A stretch of DNA of 64,000 nucleotides from Ptychodera flava. Lineage: Eukaryota; Hemichordata; Enteropneusta; Ptychoderidae. Location of the stretch: contig NC_091929.1 in the NCBI RefSeq assembly GCF_041260155.1, forward strand, positions 49,739,389 to 49,803,388. The letters run 5' to 3'. The notes under the pieces were generated by a model that did no database searches, had not been told where the DNA came from, and worked only from the letters and a program-made list of their open reading frames with translations. A program made the translations under genes and the position numbers. Shown one piece after another: positions 14,560 to 25,537 of this stretch; position 1 is the stretch's first letter; each line of letters begins with the position of its first letter.

Positions 14560-14870
14560 GTATTGCAATCTTGTACAAAGGTTAATGCCCAAAGTTCGAA
14601 TGAGCTTATTTTCGAAGGTTAAATACAACTTCAGCCTTAGAACCTTCGTCAAATGTTCACAATGAACCTTTCGACAACCTTAGTTTTCCGAAAGGTTAGA
14701 CGAAGGTTACTTTCACAAGGTTAAATAGAGCTTCAGCCTTAGAACCTTAGTCAAATGTTTACACTGAACCTTTCGACAACCATAGTTTTCTGAAAGGTTG
14801 GACAAAGGTTACCTTCAGAAGGTTAAATAAAGCTTCGCACCGGGAACATTTGTTGAAGATTTGATTTGAA
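14560..14870. repeat. Subterminal repeats of the TA element (left)
   Basis: About three diverged units of roughly 104-120 bp begin at 14617, 14720 and 14820. Each starts GAAGGTTAAATA and contains CCTTAGAACCTT and ACCTTTCGACAACC. They are rich in the core AAGGTT/AACCTT, which also fills the other end. Confidence 0.8.
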
Positions 14871-16746
14871 CCTTCAGATAGTTGTTTCTAATAGGTATGT
14901 CGCGTGAAGGTGTGTGTGTCGTCAGAGCTGGTCATATACCATGTAAAAAGAGGGGTGTCCGTATTACACCTTGAGGGATAAGCAAAAAAGAAGCGACCGA
15001 GAAATGCGGAAACTACACTGAAAAGCGTGTTTTACAGGCGATTTCGCTTTTTGAGTGGAAAAATTGCTTCATCATAAAGTTCAATATCATATCAAACATT
15101 ATAATTCTAACGTATTTCCACTTGCACTTGACCGCGAATCTTTCTCAAAAGTGGTTTCGGCAACATAACATCGTCCATCTTGAAATGAAAACGAGGTTAT
15201 ATACAAGAATTTGAATGTTGTTTTTCGTGCTCGTCCTGGTAATCTGGCTTTGACAAACGATCTGGCAAACATAGTGGACTTCACTATAAGCATGTAGGTA
15301 GGAAGAGACGGAGATCTGACTGCTGAACATTTTGCGAGGGCTCCGAAGAGGATTTATCAAAAGACCAGAATGTTTTCCCGGATCTTACACGATCTTCAAG
15401 TTCAAGGTAAGTTGCCACGCGCCGCGTAACGTATGCAGACGACAAAATGTTTCAAAATTACCTTCTGTGAATACTTTACATCGAAAAAATGAAAATGAAC
15501 GTTGTACCTGGGTAATCTTTAAACAAATGGAGTAATTTCGTGAAAAATATATGGAAAATATCATGACCAACAAAACTAAAGTATCAGCAGTGGGCTTATC
15601 GATGATTGTTTGACAAAATCGCACCACGACGCGATGTATGGTAACCAGATCTGCAGAAGGACGCCTTTATCAATTCAAAGTGGTTTTGTCTCCCTGAATG
15701 TTCTGACACGATCGGTATACAGTCCCAGATTGTTCACGGTCACTCCTGACCGCTGACTTAGCTGCAGTATAGTAGTGGCTCGAGGTTTGTAGCTTGGATC
15801 GGATGGCAAAATTTGGTTTTACCGTCCGGCCCAAATACCCAGGCAAAACCAGCAGCTGCTCCTGACCGTGATTTTGTGTAATACGTGTTGTCTTCATCAG
15901 GTTGTAGCATCTCAATCTGACAGATGTTCCTATTTGCCAACATTGCATTTGAAGTGTCCCTAAGTGCTAATGTCTCAGTTTAAGTTTGCAACCCATGGGT
16001 GCGAAAGAGTAATTGACAGATTTTCTTTTTTTTAATTTTTTCAGTGAAAGTTCTTGAGGGAGGCTGTTATGCCAAATGTTTCGTTATTGGTCAATGGAAA
16101 AGAATGACTCTCCTAATAAACTGTCTGTTAGTATTGAATCCTCTCAGTATCTTATTGTATTCACAGTAATATTTTTTGTATTTAATACACTTTATTAGGT
16201 TTTCTCAAAAGTGTACAAGGTAATAGTAATATACCAAGGTGTACTTATAAATATGTTTTTTTATCAAATTCTCAACTTGATCAAAGTATGCATTGATTTT
16301 CCACTTATGACCAGTGATCTAGTAAATATATAAATTTCCACTCATGAATCAGAAAGGTCTGCCTTCCAGAAACATTAAAAGAAAATAAATAGAATACAAG
16401 AACCAGTCAATTTATCTTGAACAAATCTTGAGAAATGTATGGCTAGAGGGTGAAGTTAACATTTTGAAAAGTTTTTGTTATTTTTTTTGCTCTCCTCATC
16501 AATGCAGTCAATATGTCAGGATTCAAAATCACGTTGTTCACATAGTGTGTGGCATGTCAGTAAATGAATTCATGTTCAGGTGTAAATTCAATTGTCAAAC
16601 AATAACAATCACTGAAACACAAACTCCAAAATCTGTATTGACAAAGTGCAGACAGAATTTTAAATTTGGTTTTCCATGACAATGTATGTGATGCAATGTA
16701 AAAATACTGGCAAATTGTCATCAATAGAATTACTTTGCTTGTCTTT

Positions 16747-16982
16747 TGTAGATCACTTATCTGAATAACAAGCCAGTGAAGGAAAATCACTGCCATGTAC
16801 AGCCTGGAAAGGGTTTTGCAACCACATGTCTGCCATGCTGTATCAAATTACACACTACAAAACCATTGGGATCAGAACTGTTCCAGAGATTTAGAGCAAC
16901 ACATCTGTACCACAGTGATGGCATATACCACCCCGGATCCACAGCTTTAAAGCCTGAGACGACTCCTGCAAAAAGTTTGTGA
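16747..16982 (+). CDS. Possible exon of unknown gene inside the TA element
   Basis: An acceptor-like TTGTCTTTTGTAG at 16738-16750 precedes an open frame to TGA at 16980-16982 with coding-like composition. It contains HCHVQPGKGF, TTCLPCCIKLHTT and GIYHPGSTALKPE. I recognise no domain. It could be a captured host exon, part of a decayed transposase, or chance. There is no upstream exon that I can join with confidence. Confidence 0.2.
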
Positions 16983-18384
16983 AACCAAAGTGTAGCTGTC
17001 GTGAAGCATGCGTGAAAAGTACACTTTTAACAATCCCATGAACACTGAATTTCCTGATTTTCACTTTATGACACATTCGCAGGAGAGTTTATTGCAACAT
17101 CACAAGTTTGTACAATTACTCCTAGTGCTTCCAGACAACCTTGAGAACCTAGCTGCCTCTCATTGAAACAGCTCTTGGTAATTTTGTAGTTGGTAGTTGT
17201 CTCTAACCCTAGAAATTAAATGTGCCCAAAACAGAAAATGCTCCTATCTTAAATTTGAGTGGGGAATATACAGACTGAGAAAATCTCATTCTCAGGAAAA
17301 TTTAGTGATTTCAGCTAAACAGTAGACTTGCTGACACCTATTGCCAATATTTATCAAATGACATGTAATTCTGTACCTATACTACAGACAATGAAAGTAT
17401 TATTAACATTGCATTGTAATTAGAGATGTAGGTAATTAATTAACAAAATAGTGTAGTATGTTGTGTCATTTAATATGCTGCCTTTTGTTGTTCAAGTTGA
17501 TTTAAAGGAATTTATTAAAATATGTTTTCACTAAAAATATGTTGTGTACATGATGATATACAAGGGCTTACAATCACTTGAAAAGACAACGATTAATTGG
17601 TGTGACAAAAAGGCAATTTGATGTAACGGGCTGGTATGGCTCTGTAACTTTCAATGATTTTTCACTATTTTTGTCCTTAATGTCAACTGCAATTTCCTTT
17701 TTCTACTCCCTAAGCCATGCTGAGTTACACAGTGTCAAATTTGTAAATTCAACCTGTACATTGACAGACTGCGATATTAGTGTTGACATATTAAGTGAAC
17801 ACTGGTCTGGATAAGGGTTAAAATGCAAACAATAACGGTAGTTTACAAATTCATGTATTGACCCTGTGTTGATGAGCTAAGTAATTGTTTCAATATGCTT
17901 CCAGGAGTTACACAAGAACTTATAACTGACATTCAAAACAAAAAAAATGAAAATGTCATCAAACTGGTCCTTGTGATTCTTGAACAAAGCAAAATGTAAA
18001 ACACACATTGGCAAACACAGTTAACAGAACACCAGTGTGAAGAAGACTTATTGAGTATTTCAGAAGGAAAGAAAAGAGAAATAAAAATAAAACTTTAGGA
18101 AAATAAACTTAAAAGCAATAAGTCACATTTCATAATACTTACCTGAGATAAATTACAGCAGATGTAACCTGTAAATTTGATGATTTTTACAGTAATTTTG
18201 TTCTGCCTTACAATTAGATTTTCTAGTTCTACCACATACAGCATGAATTGCCAAAATGAAGGACTGATATTAAATTTCTGAACAGAACTTGTATTAAATG
18301 TATTGTGCTTTGCTATTGTTGAGGATTGAATTTCACTCTATTGTCAACGATATTGTAAGCTATATACACTGCACCTGTAGGTTA

Positions 18385-18650
18385 GGCCAAAGTAATTAAA
18401 TTCTTTGTTTTGCGTCCATTCAAAATGGGAAAAGGTACACGTCTAAGCGGCTGAAAAACACACAAGAAAATTAACACAATGTAATTTTATTGCAGCAAAT
18501 AAAAAATTGTAACAGAATTTTTAGTTCAGAAAAGTGAAGCGATTATGTCCTAAAATTTCCTATTCAAATATACTGTGTGTGTTTTTCATGAAAACCTTAA
18601 AAAATCTAAGCGGATGGGGACGCAAAACAAAGAATTTAATTACTTTGGCC
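18385..18650. mobile_element. 266-bp MITE with TTA duplication (PIF/Harbinger-like)
   Basis: The first 33 bases (GGCCAAAGTAATTAAATT...) are a perfect reverse complement of the last 33. TTA flanks both ends (18382-18384 and 18651-18653). A 3-bp TTA/TAA duplication with GG-starting TIRs is characteristic of PIF/Harbinger MITEs. It is nested inside the TA element and is too short to code for anything. The perfect TIRs suggest a fairly young insertion. Confidence 0.88.
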
Positions 18651-18779
18651 TTATGTTGAAAAGCCAAACACTGGGCATTTCATCATGATGTATCATCTAC
18701 AGAACAAGAAAGTGCAACTGTAACAAGTTAGTACAAAATTACTTTAAAAATCATCAAAAGTTACCACTACTGTACCTCA

Positions 18780-19250
18780 AAAGGAATAAACCTTCAGATA
18801 ATATTGACAGCACAAAGCTTTGAGAAGGGTTGCATATGACAACATTGGTCAAAGGTCAGAAGGTCAATGATTCATTGAAGGTTGGAAGGTCGAAGCTTCA
18901 ACAATGGTTGATACGCTGAAGCTTCAGGAAATCAAAGCTGCAGAAAAGGTAGGTAGTTTGAAGATTTAACAAAGGTCAGAAAGAGGAAGCTTCGAAAGAG
19001 GTTGGAATGTTGAAGCTTCGACAAAGGTCAGAAAGAGGAACCTTCGAAAGAGGTTTGTATGTTGAAGCTTCGACAAAGGTCAGGAGGTCAAAGATTCAAC
19101 AAAGCTCGGCAGTAAGCTTTCCCGAAGGTTGGTTCATCAAAGCTTCAACAAATAGGCAAACCTTGGCTGAAGGTTAAAATCACGAATCTTCAAATAATCT
19201 TGGTACGCAAATTGGTATTCAAAGCTTGGGCATGAAGCTTCGTCTGAGCT
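18780..19250. repeat. Subterminal repeats of the TA element (right)
   Basis: Units of about 60 bp contain GAAGCTTCGACAAAGGTCAG and related forms, repeated about seven times with decay. They share the AAGCTT/AAGGT vocabulary of the left end in opposite orientation. Confidence 0.82.
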
Positions 19251-19292
19251 TTGAACAAGCTTTGCCAAAGGTGTTGCACAATCGCGTGTGTA

Positions 19293-19646
19293 GGAGACGT
19301 ACGTTTCTACCAGGCGGCCATGACAGTTAGTAATCTACATCTTTTTTAAAAGTGATCTATATCTTTTTAAAAGTGATATTTAAGCCCAGACAAAAAGTGA
19401 TCTATATCTTTTTAAAAGTGGTCTATATCTTTTTAAAAGTGATCTATATCTTTTATATCTATGTTCAGTAGACTAGGGGATCTTTCCATCACCAAGGAGA
19501 CGTACGTTTGTACCAGTCGGTCATGACAGTGGTCTATATCTTTCCAAAAAAAAAAGACCCCCTAAGTTACCCAAGTGTTCTATATCTTTCCCCCAAAAAA
19601 GACCCCCTAACTTACCCAACGGTGCTATACCGTCCCCTTAACTACT
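19293..19646 (-). repeat. Outer remainder of the palindrome right arm
   Basis: This is the reverse complement of 2169-2590. It includes the short tandem GATATAGATCACTTTT array and the terminal GGACGGTATAGCACCG block in inverted form. It ends with CCCCTTAACTACT. Confidence 0.92.
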
Positions 19647-19652
19647 TATGAA
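19647..19652 (+). repeat. Target-site duplication, right copy (TATGAA)
   Basis: This is the direct copy of 2163-2168, immediately outside the right end of the palindromic element. Confidence 0.75.
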
Positions 19653-20640
19653 GGACACTGTGTCCTAGAATTGGTGCTACTTGACCTATCCTGTCAATAT
19701 TGTATGTATATATGTATGTATGTATGTTACATAAGTACGATGCCTAGGCATATTACACACATATACAAGAGATGGATATAATTTATATCTCTATTTCGAT
19801 AGGAGCTATAAGTGAAGCTACCAACATAGCCATTGAAAGGATGACGCAGACGAGATATAGAAATTCACTCTACGACCAGACCTTCGTTGACTTCACCAAA
19901 GAAGCTCCAGCTGAAAGGAATTCGGTTCTTACAGACAGTATTAGAATCTCTCATCAACGGTAGAATCTGAATTCGGAACGGAATGCGAAGATGGAGCAGG
20001 TAACAAAGATGACGAGGAGTAGAAATGCGAAGATGATGATAAAAGTGAAAGGGATGAAAGCGAGGAGACAGTCTCTATGGAAAGTTAACATACATTCCAG
20101 AATCCTTCCAGACGAAAAAATCGGACGGTGAAGGTTGCCAAGCGACAGCGTGTCCTCTGCATGGACGACAACGTCCAATCAAATCAGAGAAACCTACTAA
20201 TGCCAACACCCGTACAGATATCGCCACAGTGATCAGCGATACCATCGTCAAAATGGATAGTATGGCAAAAACGAAATTGGCTTGATTGGCGCCATGTTAG
20301 TCCCCGAGTGCAAGCTACACAATCGGTAAAGGATTCTCAACTTGTAGAACGCAATACCGTAGACAGCTTATACTAGTTCTTTGAAATCCAAGAACTGTAC
20401 CTGTCAGACATATGTAGCAGATAGTCTAAAAAAATCAGAGTCCGCGACAGCACTGGTACATAAACCTGACATCAAAAGAGAATTACCGCCTGTCCTAAAG
20501 AATAAACGTCCAGTGGTGGCGCCCTTTATGCTTCTGCCGTGTGTTGGAGATGGCACTGTTCAACAGGTCGAGTGGATAAAGTTACCGCCCGAGCTAGCCC
20601 AACTACCCATAAGATCTATAAAACTCTACTGTGAGAAGGG
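19653..20640. other. Gene-poor stretch; weak open frames
   Basis: A TATG-rich patch lies at 19695-19725. Plus-strand open stretches at 19772-19963 and 20381-20653 have mildly protein-like composition (for example KPDIKRELPPVLKNKRPVV), but no domain, start context or splice structure could be recognised. They may be relics of the same LINE-type element seen just downstream. Confidence 0.4.
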
Positions 20641-20835
20641 TTGCTATATGTAAAAATTGAGAATATACTGGTTTCTAAGATCTTCATAAAATGGACAAAC
20701 CAAGAGAAAATGAACGTCATCTCCAACGGAATCAAGACATGTTTTACAAGTTGTCTCTTGCTTGTACAGAATTCACATATTCTATAGACTTTGCCCATAG
20801 ACATTAAATTCTTCTCATTGGAATGTATATGTATA
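20640..20835 (-). mobile_element. LINE 3' relic (C-terminal zinc-knuckle block)
   Basis: The minus strand at about 20775-20650 reads ETTCKTCLDSVGDDVHFLL followed by VCPFYEDLRNQYILNF. This is the C..C...D.HFL..CP.Y..LR signature at the end of many LINE ORF2 proteins. A KVYRICEFC block lies just upstream in a shifted frame, so the copy is frameshifted and short. It shares orientation with the LINE at 1-2148 but belongs to a separate copy. Confidence 0.65.
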
Positions 20836-20869
20836 TATGTATGAATTGATTTGCGTTTTATTGACATCT

Positions 20870-22680
20870 GTAATACCAGCCAATAGTTGATACCTACTGA
20901 GCAAAGCTTGAGTAAATTTGTGCAACTTCAGACTCGCAGGGGATGGCAGGGGAAGCCTATAGATACCCCCTATCTCCCTGGACATTCATAATCCAACATG
21001 AGTGGCACATGGTAACAACGTCAACGAATGCTCCCGAAATCTGGATCTTTCAACAACCCTGGTGTTAATTAAAGCACTGTTCCAACATATTACGTTTTGT
21101 GAATACTTGTGGCATCACCCTTTTGGCGAAATTCTCTCATTTTTTCCATTTTAAGTTGATTTTTTATGCCAAAACTGCTTCGATGCTGTGTTCGAAGCGT
21201 CCAACAAACAATAGATGAAAGCATTCAAACAGCTGCCAATCACGAGGGGACGCGCAAAGGTGCAAACGATCAAACATTTGTTGTGTACATCGGATCGATT
21301 ACGATGTCAACAATGAATAAACGATTCTTACTACTGAACAAAAAACTTGACCAACGGTTACTGAACACGCGCCTCAATCAATTCAGACACAAACGGATTA
21401 CTTCATGGTTGCAAGCAGATTGCCTCTCCCTTTTTGTTCGTTGATCTGTGTACCTGTAGGCCTATGAATGGGTGATGTGTGTTGACCTGCAGTACGATAT
21501 TTTACGATAGATCGCTTTTGGAAGTATGTTGTGGCTTAGCCCTGCGTACGATGACGTGTATTCCCGGCGTTATACGGCCTCCCATCACAGCTCTGCTGAT
21601 TACCATGGACAAAACCGGCAACATGCGGATCCAATTTTGACGGAGCACGAAAAGCTACTTTTCTAACTGTTTTCGGCCGAAATCAACTCGATTCCGATCT
21701 ACATGTATGCAGCCTACCCAAACCACTCAACCGCTCACAGACTGCGAAAAAATGCTCTCGTGACGTCCAAAACCGTTGTTTGCTCGCGATGCACGGTCAA
21801 TGGCTCATGCAGTGGACGGGCATTGGATACGTTCATGCCACAATTACATGTATACAGGTGCCCATGAGCTTCATTATTTCCTGTCGGGTCGGGGCGATGA
21901 AACTAAATCGTGATTGATTCATCTCTGTCGGATTTGACCAAAAAGAGACACTTGACATAGATTATAGCATCAAATGTTGACTGTTCAGACTGAAACATGA
22001 TAAAAGGTCTGAAGATCGCCGTGATCGGTGATGTCGTTCTTCTCTATACGTTTTTCTGAGCTAGTTTTTTACTAAATTGTTCGAGTATTAGCTGACATTT
22101 TTTTGAAAACTTAATCAACTTTTCTTTCCCAACCAGGGCACAACATTACCTTTTTTACTTTCATGGTAACCTAGGATAAATTAAATCGCAGATTAATAGA
22201 CTCTTATGTTCTTCCTCGATTGTCTGTGACTGATTTTGCTATCCCAATATCGATATTGCGTTCGCACTCGGGTGTCTTGAAACTTACGTCATTCACTGAA
22301 ATAGTTTTCGGACAAACTCAAGAAATTCGATAACTACTAACAAATAGTTGGCAAAATTTACAGAGACAAGCAATAATAATTATGGTCATTTTACCGTCTT
22401 TTTTACCATTTTTGCCGTCTTTAGATAAGCGGACTCGCTTGACGGAAACAGTTTATAACGATCTGAGTTTCCATTTTTACCCTACCGTGTGAGTGTAGTA
22501 TTCGAATGAGTGAGATCATAATCTTACGCTGTTCCGAGTGGTCTGGAGATTTTTTATAATATACAATAAATTGACCTTATCAAAATTACTCTGTTTTACA
22601 TTGCTTTGATATTGATATTCCATACGTTTTGACTGTTGATTTGAAGTCTTTTGATTCCCTATTGGCAGCAGCACATGTAC
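20870..22680. other. Intergenic, nothing recognised
   Basis: This is mixed AT- and GC-moderate sequence with some CpG around 21200-21900. An open frame at 21166-21444 (plus) has no recognisable domain. No RNA gene or transposon ends were identified. Confidence 0.4.
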
Positions 22681-22689
22681 ACTGTAAAG

Positions 22690-23055
22690 TTAAGTGTTCA
22701 AGGATAGAACACCAATTAAACGCCTTTTTGTAACACTTTTTGAACGCGTCTAGACGTTCAGAAATTTAACACTACGTGTTCAACCAACGTGCAATTTTTG
22801 AAAACACGTGTGCAGATTTTGAACACTATGTGTTCATCAGACATTATATTGAACACATTGTGTTCCATATCTGAACACACTATGCACATGAAATGTGTTC
22901 AAAAAATTGAACGCATTTACGCGTTCAAAGGGCTGTAACACTTTTTGAACGCATGGACGCCGTTCAACGATAAGTGTGTTAAAAGATTGAACACATGATA
23001 TGCACTTATTGAACACATTGACTTTTGGCGTCCAGGGGGTGTTCAAGCCTGGAAA
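22690..23055. repeat. Block with about 15 TGTTCA/TGAACR motifs
   Basis: Sixfold motifs of the type GTGTTCA, TTGAACAC and TTGAACGC occur in both orientations about every 20-25 bp, for example the back-to-back TTGAACGCATTTACGCGTTC near 22910. This is the look of a MITE interior with dense short inverted repeats. I cannot define matching ends or a target duplication. Confidence 0.65.
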
Positions 23056-23652
23056 TAACATAACGGACCACTGATATTCAGTAAAATTATTTTATTTTAA
23101 AAATACACAAAAAATTAGTTGAGTAAAATACAATTATTTAGTGTAAAATTGGAAAATAAACATGGTCACTTTGTAAAGTTTGTCAGAGGAAAACACCAAC
23201 GGTGTAGACACCTTCCTATCAAAACATACACACTTTATAAACACTGTCGATCGTTTTCAAAATATATGAACAAAGTAATGACAAAACAGGTTTAACTTCA
23301 ATATTGTGGATTACGTTATATGTTAAAACTTATAAAAACGTAAAAAATATCTATTTTGAAAAAGCTCAAAATCTGGCGTAATTATTGTGTTGAAAACACG
23401 TATTCGTATGAAATTTTTACTCCGTTTTTGTAAGATAGTTTAAGACATTTCCTCTTGTATAGACAATTGCAAACTTGGAAAAAGGCTAGTCAAGGCTTCT
23501 CTGATGTACATGGTACATAGTTGTCCACACTAAAGTAAAAACAGCATGTCAAGTTGTAACAAAGTGTCACAGTTAAGACACAACATGCAGAAAGTGGGTA
23601 AAGGGGTCCTTGGAGGTGTAAAACCCATTTTCCTCTCCAACAAAGTCCTTCA

Positions 23653-23998
23653 TTAAAGCCCCAGTGCTGCTACCTTTCGATGTTTTTTCATTATTTTTAT
23701 TTTATAAATCAATTGCAACTTCTTATCCTACTCCCCAAAGAATGTTAGAACACCCACTTGTAAACTTAGCGTCTATATGTTTAAAAATGCATGAATATTG
23801 TTTACATTTGAATTCTAGTCCGAACCAGAAGTCAGTTTTCAACAATAACAATGCAGTTTACAACCATAGGGGCTGAGTTGACAAGATGGATACTGTGTAT
23901 ATCAACATTCTTTGGGGAGAAGAACAAGGATTAATGGTTCACATTCAAAATAAAAATGGTGAAATTATCATCAAAAGTTAGCAGCACTGGGGCTTTAA
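23653..23998. mobile_element. ~340-bp MITE, TIR AGCCCCAGTGCTGCTA, TTAA borders
   Basis: TTAAAGCCCCAGTGCTGCTA at 23653-23672 is the exact reverse complement of 23979-23998. Both ends include TTAA, so the duplication is either TTAA (piggyBac type) or TA (Tc1/mariner type). The interior segment TTTACATTTGAATTCTAGTC resembles 41890-41960, pointing to a diverged relative in the pentraxin gene. Confidence 0.85.
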
Positions 23999-24379
23999 CG
24001 GAAAGGTTTGTCTGTTATGAATATCTTTAAATAAAGCCTGAAATAAATAAGTGACATTTCAAAACTCTACTTCTCAGAAATTGAAAACACATTAACTAAT
24101 TTTGACTTCGTTTCATAAGTTTTGTTCTGTATGTCAATAAGCATTTGCTGTTGAACCTGGAAATTTCAGTCCTTACTAAAATTCACTTGTAAAAGAAAAC
24201 TGCAGTCTGAAACCAATGGCAACAACCTAAATGTTAGCCCTTTCAACACGAATATAGCAATACAACAAGCGACTTAGACGTCGAAAGAGCTCGCAGTGTT
24301 ATGTAAAGGATCTCTGACAGCTCACTTCGGGATGGCCTCACCAAAAACGGGAAAATAGCTGCAAAAATACACAATTGAA

Positions 24380-25030
24380 GATATCACCATGATTTGCACA
24401 TATCGAATTGAGATCATCCCAAAAAACATGTGTAGCAAATATCAAAGCTATCAGACGGGTAATTTTAAAGATACAAATGTTTTGACCAAAAATGGTAAAA
24501 ATTTACCCCAAATAAAAACTTGCAGATTTCATCTTAACCTGAATATATCACATTCTGATAATTCCCTACGTCTTAAAAAATGTCTGAAATGTCTTTTATG
24601 TCTCAAAAATACAAATGTGCATATTTCTGCATCATTTGAACAATCTGAAAAAGCTATCCGCAGAGACTTATGTCAAAAATATCAAAGCTGTTCATTAACT
24701 AGTTTTGAAGAAGATTTTAAAAATGTTTTGACCAAAAACGAAAAAAATTGCCATGATAAATAAAAATTTGAATATTTCATCACAACTAGCACAAATTTTA
24801 GAAGGTCATTCTTAGAGACATGTTTACCAAATATTGAAGACGTCGAACTACCAGTAAGAGAGAAGAAGATTTTTGCCAAAAAATAGCAAAATTTGCCTCA
24901 AAAATACAAATTTGCGTATTTCACCATAACTTGAACATATATGATTAGGGAAATCTTTGGCAACCTGTACTCCAAATATTAAAGGAATTGTACTGGCCGT
25001 CTTGAAGAAACAGCTTGGGATGTAAAAAAT
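24380..25030. repeat. Decayed tandem repeat, unit about 180-200 bp
   Basis: Three to four diverged units share the landmarks AAATATCAAAGCT, TTTTGACCAAAAA, AAATTTGCCTCAAAAATACA and TTTCACCATAACTTGAACATAT, in constant order. They start near 24430, 24670 and 24830, with a partial one near 24970. An open frame at 24389-24763 is a by-product. Confidence 0.75.
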
Positions 25031-25129
25031 TGAGGACGATGCCTTACATTCACTTATTAGATAAGCGCTGCGTCGCTAAAAGCAAAGCTAAAAAACATTA
25101 ACAAATCGAGAACAAACGACGTGTTGATC

Positions 25130-25475
25130 TACAATACAAAATAATCTAAAATTTGGTAGCAGGCTATGATCAACTAAATGTTACTGGAGCATAAGCCTTC
25201 AAAGACTTGACGTCTCCTTCATCAGATGCAAGGGTGCAATGAAGAGTTGAAGCAGAAAGCGACAGAAAATTCAGAGTGAAAATTTCAGAAAATTCAGAAA
25301 TTCATAGTGTACATACATTTTTCACTCTGAATTTTCTGTCGCTTTCTGCTTCAATTCTTTATTCCAACCTTGCATCTGATAAGGGAGACTACACTTATTT
25401 GAAAACTTATTCTCCAGTAGCATTTAGTTGATCATAGCGTTCTACCAAAGCTTAGATTAATTCAGAACAAAAATA
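25130..25475. mobile_element. Foldback hairpin element (~345 bp)
   Basis: The arms 25130-25283 and 25318-25472 are imperfect reverse complements. The inner 35 bases around GAAGCAGAAAGCGACAGAAA are perfect, and outer landmarks are ATGATCAACTAAATG and TCAGATGCAAGG. There is a short loop and no coding capacity. This is a typical foldback-type MITE; the target duplication is unclear. Confidence 0.8.
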
Positions 25476-25537
25476 CAGAAACTTATCAAAATTGAGTTAC
25501 TGACCCTCGGAAGTTTAAATCTACATTAGAGATGAAC

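Larger units (their letters stand above)
14447..19290. mobile_element. 4.84-kb TIR element with TA target duplication
   Basis: The left end CACACGCGATTGTGCA is the exact reverse complement of the right end TGCACAATCGCGTGTG, and the match extends to about 25 bp with one mismatch. TA flanks both ends (14445-14446 and 19291-19292). The intact site is preserved in the left arm as CCTAGG at 2589-2594, so both borders are set to the base. TA duplication suggests Tc1/mariner, ISL2EU or a similar group. No transposase with a DDE/D core is visible, so it is probably non-autonomous. Both ends carry subterminal repeats, described separately. Confidence 0.88.
2169..19646. mobile_element. Giant palindromic element with Polinton-like ends (fossil)
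   Basis: The left end AGTAGTTAAGGGGACGG is matched in reverse complement at 19646. The two arms (2169-8172 and 8804-14446 plus 19293-19646) stay in register across about 6.0 kb, around a 0.63-kb spacer. Without the later 4.84-kb insertion the element is about 12.6 kb. Ends of AG...CT form and a 6-bp target duplication are typical of Polinton/Maverick elements. However, no polymerase, integrase, protease, ATPase or capsid gene is recognisable, only short ORFs present in both arms. It is best described as a non-autonomous palindromic element with Polinton-like termini; another 6-bp-TSD family is possible. The arms look almost identical, which suggests recent origin or arm-to-arm conversion. The palindrome itself is near certain; the family is not. 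Confidence 0.8.

Noticed and set aside
24389-24763. 124-codon ORF
   Set aside because: It lies in a decayed tandem repeat whose units keep no common reading frame.
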